Assembly (NCBI RefSeq): GCF_002443255.2
Contig: NW_019211456.1
Coordinates: 37,083,042-37,147,041 of the forward strand
Origin: Varroa destructor
Taxonomy: Eukaryota; Arthropoda; Arachnida; Mesostigmata; Varroidae
Reading direction: 5' to 3'
DNA length: 64,000 nt
In this document: positions 1 to 11,682 of the stretch, one piece after another
Layout of the letters: every line of letters starts with the position of its first letter
How positions within the stretch are numbered: the first letter of the stretch is position 1
The notes under the pieces: generated by a model
Databases searched by the model: none
Told to the model about the DNA's origin: nothing
What the model saw: the letters and a program-made list of their open reading frames with translations, nothing else
Made by a program: the position numbers and the translations under genes

Positions 1-1
1 G

Positions 2-109
2 TCACATATGTGGACACATGCGGTTGGTAGAACGGCCTGTGAAAAGGCCTAAGGTATCGCGCTGCAATAGCTGTCTTCCTTTTTTGAATAGGTATACGGG
101 GGATTGAAA
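2..109 (-). CDS. Candidate terminal exon, unknown product
   Basis: Read on the minus strand, a pyrimidine-rich tract ending in TTTCAG sits directly before an open frame of about 35 codons that ends in TGA near the window edge. The frame is open in the phase that starts at the exon border. No initiator Met is present, so this would be a last exon. The peptide is basic (KKGRQLL) and matches nothing I know. An upstream exon could lie anywhere to the right, including across the assembly gap. It could easily be chance. Confidence 0.13.
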   Translation of the reverse strand, partial: FQSPVYLFKKGRQLLQRDTLGLFTGRSTNRMCPHM

Positions 110-406
110 CTGAAACAACGACGAGAATAGGCTCAAAATGGCGAAACTCGAGGCAATCGTAACCCTTGAAAAAAGGTGGGGTCTAGTTCTTCCCTTTTCG
201 CAACGACCCCCTAAGACGACGCCAGCGGGAAATAAATTGTCCAATTTAAAGTGCAAAGTGCACTGGCTGGCGGCTTCGATTCAAAGTCAGGACCCGCGTT
301 GGCTTATCAATTTCTGAAAACAGGTGATAGGGAAAATTTCCACATTAGAACAGCGTTCGGGCAGTCAGGCTATGGGAAATAAGCACACTAAGCTATATAA
401 TATATA

Positions 407-506
407 NNNNNNNNNNNNNNNNNNNNNNNNNNNNNNNNNNNNNNNNNNNNNNNNNNNNNNNNNNNNNNNNNNNNNNNNNNNNNNNNNNNNNNNNNNNNNN
501 NNNNNN
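407..506. other. Assembly gap (100 N)
   Basis: Exactly 100 consecutive N, the usual placeholder for a gap of unknown size. The left flank ends in a short TA-rich run (tatataatatata), so the assembly probably broke at a longer AT microsatellite. Anything read across this point is unsafe. Confidence 0.98.
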
Positions 507-867
507 TCATCTGTTGTTGGCAGTTATTAGTGACTAATACTACCATTACGACTCAAAAAGGAGTCACATCAATAAAACAAAGGATCTACAAAGGGAGGTT
601 ATCAAAAAATCATGCTTTTTGCAGGACACTTTAGGCAAGAAACCGCTATTTGCAGGGAAGAAGAAACATGACCGCTGCACTCCATACGGGTTCCGCAGCA
701 TTGAGATTCACTGCCCTCTGTAGGCCTATTTGCGTCACCTTGCGTGTTGGCCAATCTAATCGTTTTCAAATTTCGGTTCCACCTATCCCACTAGGAGCGA
801 GTAGTTATGATGGTACCTAATTGTTGTAGGATCAAGCACAGGCCTTGTTCGCCTGCTGTCGCACCAG

Positions 868-1334
868 CAGTATAGGATCACTACACGGCGCCGACTTGAA
901 GAAATCATTTAGCGTGCCGCTCTTCATTACAAAACCTGGTACAGTCTTAGTTACATGTGCACCTCAGCGAAATAACCCTGCCCCTTTCAGCTTGTACACT
1001 CGCGATGGGGAGTTTTTACTAATCGTACCGTTTCACTCACCATTTTCTTCTTTTACGTTCTGTCTGTATGTAGCCCCAGTTCACATGATCGGCGTATTTT
1101 ACGCTCCAGATCTACAGTGAGGCAGCGTTTCATCGTCGCGTGGTCTCCTACCTGGAGTTTTCTTCATGTTTTCGTGCCTTTAGCTACACTATCACTTCTA
1201 TTTCACGAAGGTGCGACTGGCGGACGCTAAAAACAATTGCAGCAGCGTATACACACACGTTGCTTGATACAATTGAAGACGTCCCATTCGCTCGGGTCCA
1301 GTTGGTGGAAACAACTGGCCGCCTGAATGAATGA
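868..1334 (+). CDS. Candidate two-exon 3' gene end, unknown product
   Basis: Proposed exons are 868-1065 and 1184-1334. The first follows a pyrimidine-rich stretch ending in CACCAG and closes at a GTATGT donor. The 118-base intron ends in a long pyrimidine tract and TTTAG. The donor leaves two codon bases and the second exon needs two, so the frame continues to TGA. The joined segment is about 115 residues. The first part alternates hydrophobic and polar residues, as in beta strands. The second part looks helical (TLKTIAAAYTH). No family is recognised and no start exon is seen. The phase match is the main support. Confidence 0.22.
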
Positions 1335-1524
1335 ACAAACGATGTGTAGAGTGCTTTTTGTTGGCGTTCTCTGTCATCAGTCTATCTGCATGCGTGTCGA
1401 TCTGCCACCCAACCGTCGACTTGTATCTAGCATCGCCGAATTAAGTGGGCAGTGTCACTTATACGGACGCTTTCACGGTTTCAACGACGGCCCGAGAAGC
1501 TTCGCCAACAATAACAACAATTGA
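1327..1524 (+). CDS. Small ORF, 65 codons, overlaps previous stop
   Basis: An ATG frame that starts inside the last eight bases of the 1184-1334 candidate exon, in another frame. It encodes a short hydrophobic start (VLFVGVL) followed by a polar region and ends in a run of Asn from an AAC/AAT repeat. An in-frame TGA precedes the ATG, so the start would be genuine if translated. Frames of this length are common by chance. The two overlapping frames suggest that at most one is coding. Confidence 0.15.
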   Translation: MNEQTMCRVLFVGVLCHQSICMRVDLPPNRRLVSSIAELSGQCHLYGRFHGFNDGPRSFANNNNN

Positions 1525-2281
1525 TACCGACAAGAACAGCTCAGGTTCAAAACGGCGTTCAGTTACATACCTGACTGGTACTGTCAGCGGCTAACCAAGT
1601 ATTGCCTGCGGCGCAACCCGATAACTGATAGATTGCGTGACGCTGCACCGGGTGCATTGGCGCGCTGGTACTATAACGACGCTGGCAATACCTTGTAACA
1701 GCTGGGTATTTTGTAAAATCAGCTTGAGTGCTGGCGTAGTTGCTGTTTAAATCATTGTGCCCCACATAGCGGTAATGACTGTATGTCGCCTGAAGGAACT
1801 GAACTTCCGAGGTGACATCTTACTTCAGCTTGAAGCTCACGAAGACAACAAGCAATTATGCGTAATCAGTTGAATTGTAGCTTTGAGAATTGTGAAAACG
1901 GACGCTGATCGCAATCGTTTGTCTTGGTTCCACCTTTGGAGCGTTGGGAGAGCTCAAAGTGAAAAAGAGATGCCAAGTTAAACACAAAATAGTAGTAATA
2001 ATACAGTATAAAATAATAATTGTTTGAATATGGCGCGTTGCGGAGTTTTTCTTGATTTTACGGTAGCATAAGTTCAGCTTTATTAGCTAAAATTTTGACA
2101 AGCCTACCACATCACAACCATTTCGTAGACAGCAAACACGGCACGACATGACAAGTTCTCTGAGCAAGCCTCGGTCGAAATAGAAGCTAACACATATCAT
2201 AGCATGAGACAGCTGCAAAAGCCGCACATAACTGCCAGCGACATCAGTACTGATCGCAGCAGAAACTGTAGTTCCTTTCCG

Positions 2282-2730
2282 CTAGCGAGTTCTTCCAAGG
2301 CTGAACTCGTTCGAACGTCCGTATGGGGCTGATTCGCTTAGTGTCGGATGAAACCAGGCTTCGTTTCTTGGCTCGAAAAGCTTGACCAAGTCATGAAGAC
2401 GAGGCAATGTCCGGGAAGCGTCCTCCCCGGCAGCCCCTGTTCGGCTTGGACGGGGCAAGAGGGATGGCGACGTGACGTGCTTACCAACTTCGCGGTTTGT
2501 ATCCCGCCACGTCGGCCTTATAGAAGAACACCCCATGTGTGGCTCGCTCCGCAGCGGACTGGCATGGTGTCCTCCTTTCGTTCAGCTTCCCAGCGACTTC
2601 GGGAGCCGCTTTCCTTCCCTTTCTTCTTGGATAACCAAGTCCTCAACCTCGACTCGCCATACCCTCGAGCTTCTCTCGAGTACCAAAGGAGTTTTGACGT
2701 TACAGTTTAAATCGTACCATGAAACTCTGA
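2282..2730 (+). CDS. GC-rich block with competing open frames
   Basis: This block is clearly richer in G+C than its surroundings and is open on both strands. On the plus strand an ATG frame at 2348-2710 (120 codons) contains a good 3' splice site (CTTTCGTTCAG) at 2585, leaving a 40-residue terminal-exon reading to the TAA at 2710. On the minus strand a strong acceptor before 2730 opens a 49-codon frame ending in TGA at 2582, and a GTAAGC donor occurs at about 2498. No domain is visible in any reading. It may be one exon of a gene on either strand, or simply GC-rich DNA poor in stops. Confidence 0.2.
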
Positions 2731-2981
2731 CTAGAGGTAGAAGAAGGAAATTCAAAAACAATCATAAGTTTATATGTGATAAATTTGCGGTTCAGTTGAG
2801 AAAAGATGCATATACAACATATACATAGGTCTTTTTTGCGTAAGCTTAACGTTAATTCATTACCAACCTACGGATGGGTTTGTTAGAGCAAAAGTCGAAA
2901 CATAAGAAAAATATTGTATTGCAATATACATTTAATATATTGTGATAAACTGTAAAATTTATTATGATAGAATAATATAAA

Positions 2982-2982
<1 letters not shown>

Positions 2983-3017
<35 letters not shown>

Positions 3018-3030
3018 GTTATTATTATAT
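2983..3030. repeat. (TTA)n microsatellite
   Basis: About 35 bases of uninterrupted TTA units, then a single G interruption and further ATT units. It lies in a strongly AT-rich stretch. Confidence 0.95.
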
Positions 3031-3308
3031 GTATATATAAACTGTATTGAAGAAATTTAGATCTTTGGGAAGAAGTTTTTAATGCTTTGCAAAGTTGATC
3101 TATTAAGAACTTACAGACATCCAAACGCTCCATACAATCTTGTGAAGTTTCTATCTAACGTATCGCTATACAAAATTTAAAATTGACTGCCTTCAATTTG
3201 AGGTGGACATACTAACATAGCGAACACCTAGATCCCAATTCTGCAGTTGACTCAACATGTGATTGCCCATAGCACGTTTTACAAAATTGTACCGAAAACA
3301 CTGAAGAT

Positions 3309-3326
3309 GAAGAAGAAGAAGAAGAG
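3309..3326. repeat. Short (GAA)n run
   Basis: About six GAA units. Confidence 0.85.
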
Positions 3327-3632
3327 CCGAAAAGAAAGTTTTTCAGAAACTACGTGAGCCCAAGACAATCAGACGTGTTTCTGCTTAAAGAAGATTTTCT
3401 CAGATATTATCAACGAAATATTTGTCTTGGACAACCCACTACCATAGTCGAGGCTTGGGCTGGTCTGTGCCGTCTGTCAAGGAAAGAATAGGCGAGATAA
3501 TGATATCGAAAAGAATATAACACAGTGTCGGTGGTAATACTGCATAGATTCGGCCATAGACCGTATCCGCAATTGATATCGTGAGTCGTTTGCTGAAAAA
3601 CCTAATCACGAGTCAACACGACTAATATAGTT

Positions 3633-3830
3633 ATGCGACGACAAAAACAATCTACTTCACGCCACGCTTCAGTCATGGACCTGACTGAGACCAATGCAAT
3701 CGAACGTGGGCTTCAGCCCCCGTATTCTCCTAACCTAAGTTTACGCGAAGTCGATTGCTTATGCATGCTAAAGAAAGTGGCGGGGGGCGTCGCTTATTCT
3801 TTTAAACAAGCTATCGGTAAAAAGGATAGG
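3633..3830 (+). mobile_element. Mariner-like transposase fossil (C-terminal part)
   Basis: The frame contains PPYSPNLSL (bases 3717-3743) followed by a MLKK...GG segment. These match the region around the third catalytic residue of mariner DD34D transposases, whose family pattern is PPYSPDLAPSDY, then LF, LKK and a Gly. Upstream, TSRH and MDL...NAIE fall where the HDNARPHT and helix segments belong, but the Asp-Asn pair is gone and the third Asp is shifted (REVDC). The frame runs on into unrelated AT-rich sequence. No catalytic triad survives, so the element is dead. I could not find inverted terminal repeats by eye. The match is from family knowledge. Confidence 0.5.
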
Positions 3831-4878
3831 TATAATAATACAAATCACAAGTACATAGGCGTTCAGATACGTTCGACCGAACATACACTTTTTATAAACA
3901 TTACGGAGAGAATACGCTATAGACATGTATTAAATTTAGAATGTTGGAGTTTCTCAATCCGGTAGGGGCATGTATTCCGGACAAAGGTTACATACGGATA
4001 CTTGAATATAAAATGGCTTGCTACTTCCCCTTTTTAACTTTCTACGTAATAAGTTTTGCACGTGCTATTAACATTATAGATGACACTAACTGCAATGACA
4101 ACTGGCTGAGGTTTCGCCGTTTGTTGTGCACGTCATAAAGATTGAAGGCACAGCCTGTGTCAGGAGCGACGTCTCTGATCAGAAGAAGGCAGCTGAGCTT
4201 GAACGCTCAACGAGAACACCGTCAGTTTCTATTTTATTATCATTACCATCGTTTGTCTATACGTATATTCAACCATACGAGTTAAGCTCTTAGAAACGTA
4301 AATGAAGTATACCATAGATGTTTGATGAGTCTTAGCATAATTTGTACGGAAAAGCTGCTAACTAGGCCGACAAAGCGGCCTGATAAACGAAGATAGTTGC
4401 AGCCTATAGAAAAAAAAGGAATTGTCATCATAATTGTACGATCGTATTGTCAACTACGTACCTCTGCATTGATGTGGTAAAACAACTAGTTTATAGAAGT
4501 ACAGGAGCAAGATGATCTTGATTTTCTTTCAATAAATTGCTCTGTCTTCTTTCTCTCTTTCTTTTACCTATCAATAGCATAGCATCTTTTACCTATCGCC
4601 TTTGTATATTATATGTATACCCATGGGCAGGCGATTGTACATGAGGGCGATATCTGTAACGTGTAATTTTTAATGTATATCTATTGTTTGGTGCCTGTTC
4701 TATTCGCCGCCATCTATAATATACAGCCGTGATGGCATCGTATTATATTTCCCACGTTTATTACGGGTTCTTCTAGCTTGATATTTAACCAGAAAAGGTT
4801 AACTGATAGCTTAATAATAAGTAGCGAGCGATATTACTTGTATTTGAACTGCTACACAATGGGTTGTTGCTCCACGGT

Positions 4879-5145
4879 GGTTAGCCACATCACGGACTAT
4901 CCAATACCGTGATCGCGTTTTTCTTGGCAGTGAGCTTGGCTTTGTCATTGTATATGGTGCTCGTTTTGTCAAGCTCAACGGTGGCCACGGTTCTGGTAGA
5001 AGAAGACAAGGCCAAACGGCAAGCACAACGCAGGATTAAGATACCGGTAACTCGGTTGAAACAGAGCCGAAGCGGGCGTCATAACTGCGACGCCTTTACG
5101 TTAACAACAAACCAAAAGGCAACATGCACTAGTACGGCCAGCTAG
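4879..5145 (+). CDS. Candidate membrane-spanning exon or ORF
   Basis: The frame is open from a TTAG that could serve as an acceptor (about 4878) to TAG at 5145. It holds one strong hydrophobic stretch of about 22 residues (FFLAVSLALSLYMVLVL), then an acidic-to-basic turn (EEDKAKRQAQRR), as in a single-pass membrane protein with a basic cytoplasmic side. No ATG begins the frame, so an upstream exon would be needed. GTAACT and GTAGAA could act as weak donors. Another frame on the minus strand is open over the same bases. Family unknown. Confidence 0.17.
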
Positions 5146-5263
5146 AGCTGTTGTTGTCATATTAACGACCCGCGGTCGCCAGCGCCAACAAATTTCTTCC
5201 ATTTGGTATTTCGCCCAGAGTGAACCCCCGCAGCTAACACTAGCACCCTTGTTTTCGTTTCAG

Positions 5264-5693
5264 CTTCTTCACTAAAGATAGCTTGTTGATTTCAAATGTA
5301 TTATTTTTGTCTAACAGTCATACACGTTGTTTTGTTGACTTTCGTCATCACCTTGTGCTTGCCGACTACCGCACTTCTCATGTCTCACGTAAACGGTGTA
5401 AACTTAGGTTCTGTCGGACCATTTTATTGTATCGGAAATTCGTTCTCCGGTATAGTCAATCCGGATCATCAAGATGTGCTACGAGATCAGGCACACCTAG
5501 CACTTCTTGTGATTCTAGAATTGCGACAGGATACATTTGTACTCTGCACTTGCACATATTGTTTAAGATACCTAAAGCTCGTTTGTTTACATTGAAAAAA
5601 CAAAAGATTAATAACTTATTTACTTTCGCATGGTTCAGTAATATTATGTTTGTGTTCACCACAGTCGCGTGGGAATATTCAAATGAGGGTTAG
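5264..5693 (+). CDS. Candidate exon after strong 3' splice site
   Basis: A textbook acceptor (cccttgttttcgtttcag) ends at 5263. Of the three phases only one stays open without a start codon, for 143 codons to TAG at 5693, giving a basic, Cys- and Ser-rich peptide. In a second phase an ATG at 5296, 32 bases into the exon, starts a 99-residue frame with a clear signal-peptide profile: about 25 hydrophobic residues ending near PTTA, then a mixed luminal-type sequence to TGA at 5595. A GTAAAC within could end the exon near 5389. I cannot decide between the two readings. Confidence 0.22.
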
Positions 5694-5770
5694 CTTCACA
5701 TTTGTTCGTTACTTCTAGAAAGTTTCTGTGCGTCGATTCATTCTATAGGCTTAATATAGAGAAAAAAAAA

Positions 5771-5830
5771 CTTCAGCTAGTTTAACTGCGGTGAACATGC
5801 AGCTGAATCGACCGGGTTCAAGACTCAGCT
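5771..5830 (+). repeat. Possible tRNA-derived element (Pol III A and B boxes)
   Basis: TAGTTTAACTG at 5778 fits the Pol III A-box pattern TRGYNNANNNG. GGTTCAAGACT at 5815 fits the B-box consensus at ten of eleven positions. Their 37-base spacing is close to that of tRNA genes. An A-run lies just upstream. No cloverleaf folds cleanly, so this would be an old SINE or tRNA relic. Confidence 0.25.
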
Positions 5831-5940
5831 CCAAGTTCACTATTATTATGCTTCGGAGCAACACATCAGACCCAGAACGGAGATAGATATTGCATCCGAA
5901 TGGATAGATCTTGATCAAAGTTCAGCTGTGTTGTTTCCTG

Positions 5941-7156
5941 ATTAGGTAGCATTCTCTGTTCACCTAAAATAGCCTTTTACTGACTGATGGGCTAGAAAAA
6001 AAAGCAACAGGCTCAGATCATCGTGGCTCTTTTGAGCAGTTACAATTCGGTACTTCAAACGATGCCATTTACCGCTTTTGTGGGCACATTTACACACTTA
6101 TGAGTAATGAGCACAGTCAATTATTACAGTTGGGTTTGAACAATCTTAATTGCAAGAAGGCTAAAAGTCTCATTGTATTTATAGTTACCAAAAAAAAAAC
6201 ATCGTTATCGGACAAGACTAAACCAACAGCAGCGGCACCTTGCGACAGGGTTCTGTAATAACGGTTTCCATCTCAACCTTCACGTCGGGTTGGACCAGGG
6301 TCCATTTGCCCGCCTGTCTATCCGTGCCGATGTCGACGACATCGCGGCCGTTAGCTATCGCGCAGCCCCCCTTTGCGGATCACTTAATCTCGTGGATATA
6401 TTTATCATCACTCACTTAGCCAACAGTCAGTCACATCAACCACAGAAAGCTAAAGAGCTGACAGTTATTTGCCACTCCCTCTAATCGAGGTGCAGGGATG
6501 AGGAAGAAGCAAAAAGAGAACTGTACTCATATGATTAAATAATACAGCTCATCTACGATCCGGATTCTCGCGCCTGCGATATCTTCGCTCCGGCATGGGG
6601 TACTCGCTGCCTAAGCGAACAGCAGTAAAAGCAAACCCAAGTCAGTACCAACCCCCGAACAAGAAGGTGTCCGTAGAGGGGTCTTTATAATAGCTGGCTA
6701 GCAACTACTGCCTGCCCATCAGTCTTCTGTCTCGTTGTAGCTCAGGCCGGGGCTCTTTTCAGCATGGGGCTATCTGAACAGCGAAAGTGAACCCGTTGCT
6801 CCGGCGATCTAGCCATATAGAATAGAAACGACGATAGATCCTTCCAAAGTGGCACGGAACAGCTAACTGTTTGTATGGCGATTTTATTACTGCCACTAAC
6901 AGCGTAACTATATTGATCTTATCATATTAACTATGTGTCTCAGATCGAATGCGTCAAAAAGGGTGACCGTAACGCATTGGCTCAGCGGACAATGGAAGGC
7001 ACAGTTGTCTTCCGAAGTGTGCAGTAATGTGTTACATATAGTATAATCGAAGTTCCGCGGTGCAAGGACCAACGTGATGTCCTAAATGGACATGCTGCGA
7101 TAGGGGCTTGCTTCTTATGCGGTAAATGCTTGCGTATTTCCTCATATGAAACAAGT
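5941..7156. other. No gene recognised
   Basis: Only short frames, such as 6290-6484 (64 codons), with no splice support. No repeats of note. Confidence 0.6.
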
Positions 7157-7288
7157 TCACGCTAACACACATATCAGCACCCCCGCCTCGAGCATAAAAA
7201 CGTCACAAACGAAGTTATAGTATATATTTACTACTTTCAATGAGCCGATCTGAGGAGAAACAACACACTCAGATTTGATTCCTTTATA

Positions 7289-7651
7289 ATGTACGCTGAC
7301 ATCGTACACCTTACCCTGTGCCCATATCAGATGCTGGCAATGCACTGTATATGTCTGTATGAAACGAATTCAGGGGTTTTTTATCGGCGTCAGCGGTGCC
7401 ACCCGCCAACAGCCGCGGTACCTTGCAGCTGGACCCTCGGGTGCCGTCACCGCACTACCCGCTCTAAACCGCAGTCATGTCAATGTACCATAGGTACACT
7501 TTCACCTGTCTTCTTTTCCTCAACTATTGCTAATTTGCATTTGTCTAGCGGGAGATACGTAAGAATCAGTGAGCAAAAATTATGCACGATGCGTTCAAGT
7601 TGTGTGGCGTCCGTAAACTCTTGCGGTGCCGGCAGTTACCATGAACGATAG
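7289..7651 (+). CDS. Cys-rich ORF, 120 codons
   Basis: An ATG frame starts just downstream of a TATAA-like sequence (ctttataatg). It encodes 120 residues with about a dozen Cys, basic overall, ending in TAG at 7651. Two splice-like signals lie inside: a GTACAC after CCATAG near 7494 and a very strong acceptor ending in TTTGTCTAG near 7549. The phases of these two do not agree and the gap is too small for an intron. If real, the frame is probably read through or only its 3' part (7551-7651) is an exon. Chance is a serious alternative. Confidence 0.17.
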   Translation: MYADIVHLTLCPYQMLAMHCICLYETNSGVFYRRQRCHPPTAAVPCSWTLGCRHRTTRSKPQSCQCTIGTLSPVFFSSTIANLHLSSGRYVRISEQKLCTMRSSCVASVNSCGAGSYHER

Positions 7652-8188
7652 TCATTAATTACGGCGAAATTAATTATTATATAATTACTTATATTAATGT
7701 TACTACCATTATTATTAGCTGGTTCAGCGCTAGGCTTTACTCTTGTGGTTTGTGCGCTGAGCGCTGTTCTAGCTGCACCAACTCGATGATCGCATATTAC
7801 TAATAGTATAACAGAAGGAGGGACTTTTCCGTTGTCGCATTAGTTGTTATAACAATACTAGTAGTTGTTGTTATGGTTGATAGAAAAATCCTGTGCCGTC
7901 CTGTTTATGGCAATGGGGGGCCGAACTGGTAGCGCCAGCAGCGGAAGTGGCAGACAGAGGCGGTTGCGGTGTCTTTCACGGGGTGAAAGGTCTTGGACCT
8001 CTTCAGCTTTTTCGTTGCCACTGCCGCAGGGGTGCGCTGTTTTTTCGGTTGCTGTTACTGCCGCCGTCGCCGTTATCATCTTCACTAGCTACTCGCAATA
8101 CACTCGTATTCCAAGGTACTGACTGCGCTACCCTTACTCGTGATAGGCCTGGCTGCTGCCCTTCGGCCGTGGGCTGGTCAGTCGATCT

Positions 8189-8202
8189 ATCGATCGATCG
8201 AT
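8189..8202. repeat. (ATCG)n run
   Basis: Three and a half ATCG units, self-complementary, within a GC-rich stretch (7890-8270) that is open in several frames on both strands but shows no recognisable protein. Confidence 0.85.
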
Positions 8203-10406
8203 ACACCGTGCGCCGAAGGGCCACGAAGATTCCGCGCGTACAAAGGCGCCGTTGCGGCGCGTAGATCCAAAGCGTGATTTCTGTATTAACCAGTTTTGTT
8301 TCGTTCGTCAATCGATACCATTAATGGAAGAACCCAAAATAAAAACAACAACAGGATAACGGCGCTTAACGCAAGCGACGCGTTGCCAGAAACGGGGGAT
8401 CACTCGTATCGCAGGTACAGCTACAGAGCGACTAGAGGTAGAAAGAAGGTCATATTTACGTCGATTTGAGTGAGTTGGGTTGGCGGCATAGAACAGCCCA
8501 AGATCCACAATGGGGTCACGAGGAAAAACAGACAAAGTGAGAGTAGCTATGCAAAGACTGGACGTCGCGATCTTCCGTTGCTTTTTGTGAGAACAAGCCG
8601 AACGAAGCAACTTTGTTGGCCATATTTGCGTGACCTATTATAGGCCATTTTGTATTTAAGCAAGCGGCGCCAATTTCAATAGGACTTTTAAAATTTGTGG
8701 ACTTACTTATTGCGCCAGAATTGAGTGTCAATCTATTATACTATGATTTGGAGATTATAATATCAAATTGGCCAGTTAATGTTTCGCCGAAACTTTGCAA
8801 TGCTATAAAACGATACTGGCAGTTGTTGTTATTGCCACGAGGGTCAACGTTGAAAAGAAAATTTCAGAGGTGGCTACGACATACTGGAATAAAAAAGAAA
8901 GACCTTTGCTTTATCTGACAGTACAGTTGCGCGTATAGCTCAACATTGGTCGATATGGATACATGATATTAAAAGCGTACTGATATATCTGCCGTAGCCA
9001 CAGCCTCAGCGAATCTTTTCTAGTTGCTCGTCTCAATACCTGAATTGCGTTCTCACCGTCGGACTTCACCACGACATCATTAGCACCTCGTTGGATATTA
9101 TCAGATTGTTGTTCACAAGAGGAACGTCGAAGAAATTATTAGATCGTGGAATCTCGACCAGGGAGCGCTTGCTTGCGAACCTGACGACTGCTGTTAGCAT
9201 GACATATTGTCTGACTCTACGCTTTTGAATTCGTATCACCGATCTTGCCGTTCACGGGCCCGATGATCGGCTGCGATGTCTCTTCGGCGACGTCTTCACC
9301 ATCTTCAACAGGGACGGCATCTGCAACAGCGACCGGCCAGCGGACACCATCAGCCCAGCGCCAAACACAGTCAGCCGGCAACAATATAATCTCGCGATCG
9401 TTTCTCGCATACGCTCATTGGCATGTACCGTCTGGTGTCGAGTCGGTGTGTTGTTGCGCTCTATCTTCGAGCGTGTGAAAGCGTTCGACAGAGCTCCACA
9501 TTGGCCTTGACCAGTATTTCGATATCAATTCTGCTGATATACCCTACGATATATTCGAGAGTTGAGGCCAATAATGGCCATCATGGAGTCATTCATCCGA
9601 AAAGGAGCGGTCATCACGGCACGTACTTGCTATCGTTGATAGGGAAGACCGCAACGACGACCCTACGCGGCTTGTGGTGGCAGGTTGGCCAAACATCATC
9701 CAGTCTTCGCCGCCAGCCAAGATTGTCTTGGCCAAAAACTATTACTGACTAGGCCCAGCGCTGACATTTCAACATTATTAATGAACGATCCAACTCATCG
9801 AGATGCGTTTTATAAAATGCGATTATGATTGTCCTAACTGTTCGAATACGTTTGATTGTTGAACACATGTTTAACATAATAGCTCGCGCCGTACAATTTT
9901 CAGTGTTCAATGTATATGTGTAATGTAATGTATATAATGTATGTAACGCATGTATGTATGTCTATCTATAAAATTATGCCAATTGATACGTTAATTTCTC
10001 TGCCCTCACTTAAACTAAAAACTGCTTAGATAGAGCAGACAGGGTTTGACATTTTAAAGTTTGTACACTTTATAATCTTTTTTTCTGTATTTTACATTGT
10101 ATTTAAATGCAATAAAAAAGACAAATAAGTGAGCTATATAAAAATAGCATTTGTGGGTGCCCTGAGGTATGATTGAGCAAAAAACAAAAGCAAAGATAGC
10201 ATTCAGTGCTTCATTTTCAAGTTCATCACTTGCATGCATGAGTTATTTAGCCTTTAGGCTCTAGCCGAACCTCTTCATTCTGAAAACCATATAAACGGCT
10301 TTCAGTTTGCGTTCCCTTATTAGCACTTGAAGTTTATACAACTGTACATATAATCGTCGGCATTAAAGTATACTTTAAATACGTTTACGCCTGCAAATAT
10401 GGTCAG

Positions 10407-10447
10407 CGGCCTCCACCTATGGGCCGAATCGACCTAGGTGGACGCCG
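10407..10447. repeat. Inverted repeat, 13-bp arms
   Basis: The left arm CGGCCTCCACCTA and right arm TAGGTGGACGCCG pair at 12 of 13 positions around a 15-base loop. It is GC-rich against an AT-rich background. Confidence 0.85.
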
Positions 10448-11640
10448 GGCCGTCTTCTTGAGGGTCGTACATGTATGACAATCTTTGTTAGTTAATGCCA
10501 AGCACCTACCGCTACTGGCTGGCATCACTGACTGACGCGTATTATGTAAAGACGCATTGTATGTTATATATCGGGTACCATAGAATCACCGGTTAAATCC
10601 GGCGCTTTCAACATACAGCTTAAAGATACCATCCGTGTATTTTGTAACTGCTATCGTTCGAATAAACAAAACCAATAACATCAATTAGCAGATCACTGGT
10701 TCTCCCATCGTCGAGCTTCTTCTATTGGAAGATATATGCGGAAATAAAAAAGGATTGTTCATTCATGCCAGAAGGATCACTACAGATGTGGGTGTACAAG
10801 CTAAAAAACCTCAGTCACACTGCAGCGGCGTCATGTACAAGCGGTCCACTGGACAGATCGACAAACTAAGTGCACGATATTCATTTTGTTGTTCGGTTAC
10901 GTTCCCATTTGCCACTCCTCGGCGTCAAACGTGGGTTTGTGATCTGCGGGTGGGCTGAGTGGATAACAGTTTGAGCCAAGCTAAGATACGAACGTCACCG
11001 TAATAGCGACTACGCTCCCGCCGCGACGATTTGCCGAATCTCTCCGTATATCGCCAGTATCGGCGATACGATGTGGATGATACTGTGTGCGGAATAAAGG
11101 CAAAAGCAAAAACAGGTGTTAAAAGAATGCTTTCATAACAGAAGCCATCTCAACAGATTAAGGAAGACCCCACTGAAAAACATGCACGAGACGAGTGTAT
11201 GATTAATGAAAACCTAATTCTGCCCCACCTAAATTGGGGTTCACTTTAAACACTGAACAGCACCACAATGAGAACAACCGCAACAAGTGTAAATGTACCA
11301 GCGTCTTTCCCGTGCTCAGTACAATCAAGGAACGAAAACGAACGTCAGGATGTTCGGGACACCGTCTGAATGGGTAGTGGCTAATGTGTAACGGTAATTC
11401 GATTTGCAAAAATTCTGTTTTGTACTCATTAAATATATATTGAACAAGCACCAGTGTATGAAGCACATTACTAATAGATTATTAATAATTTTATTATTTA
11501 AAACGAATAGGCCGATTCAGCTATACAGACCTTTGTTTTTTTTTTAATACCATTATTAATAACCTGCCCTCTACACGTGATTTTAGCACGAATCTTCAAT
11601 ACTTTTGCGTTCAAGTCCGCAGAGCGGAAGCACTGCCGAA

Positions 11641-11643
<3 letters not shown>

Positions 11644-11679
<36 letters not shown>
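11644..11679. repeat. (TA)n microsatellite
   Basis: Eighteen uninterrupted TA units, the longest perfect TA run in the window. Confidence 0.98.

Positions 11680-11682
<3 letters not shown>

Noticed and set aside
7858..8311. Five overlapping frames of 75-123 codons on both strands
   Set aside because: All frames are open at once in a GC-rich patch. None has a motif or a convincing start or splice pair.
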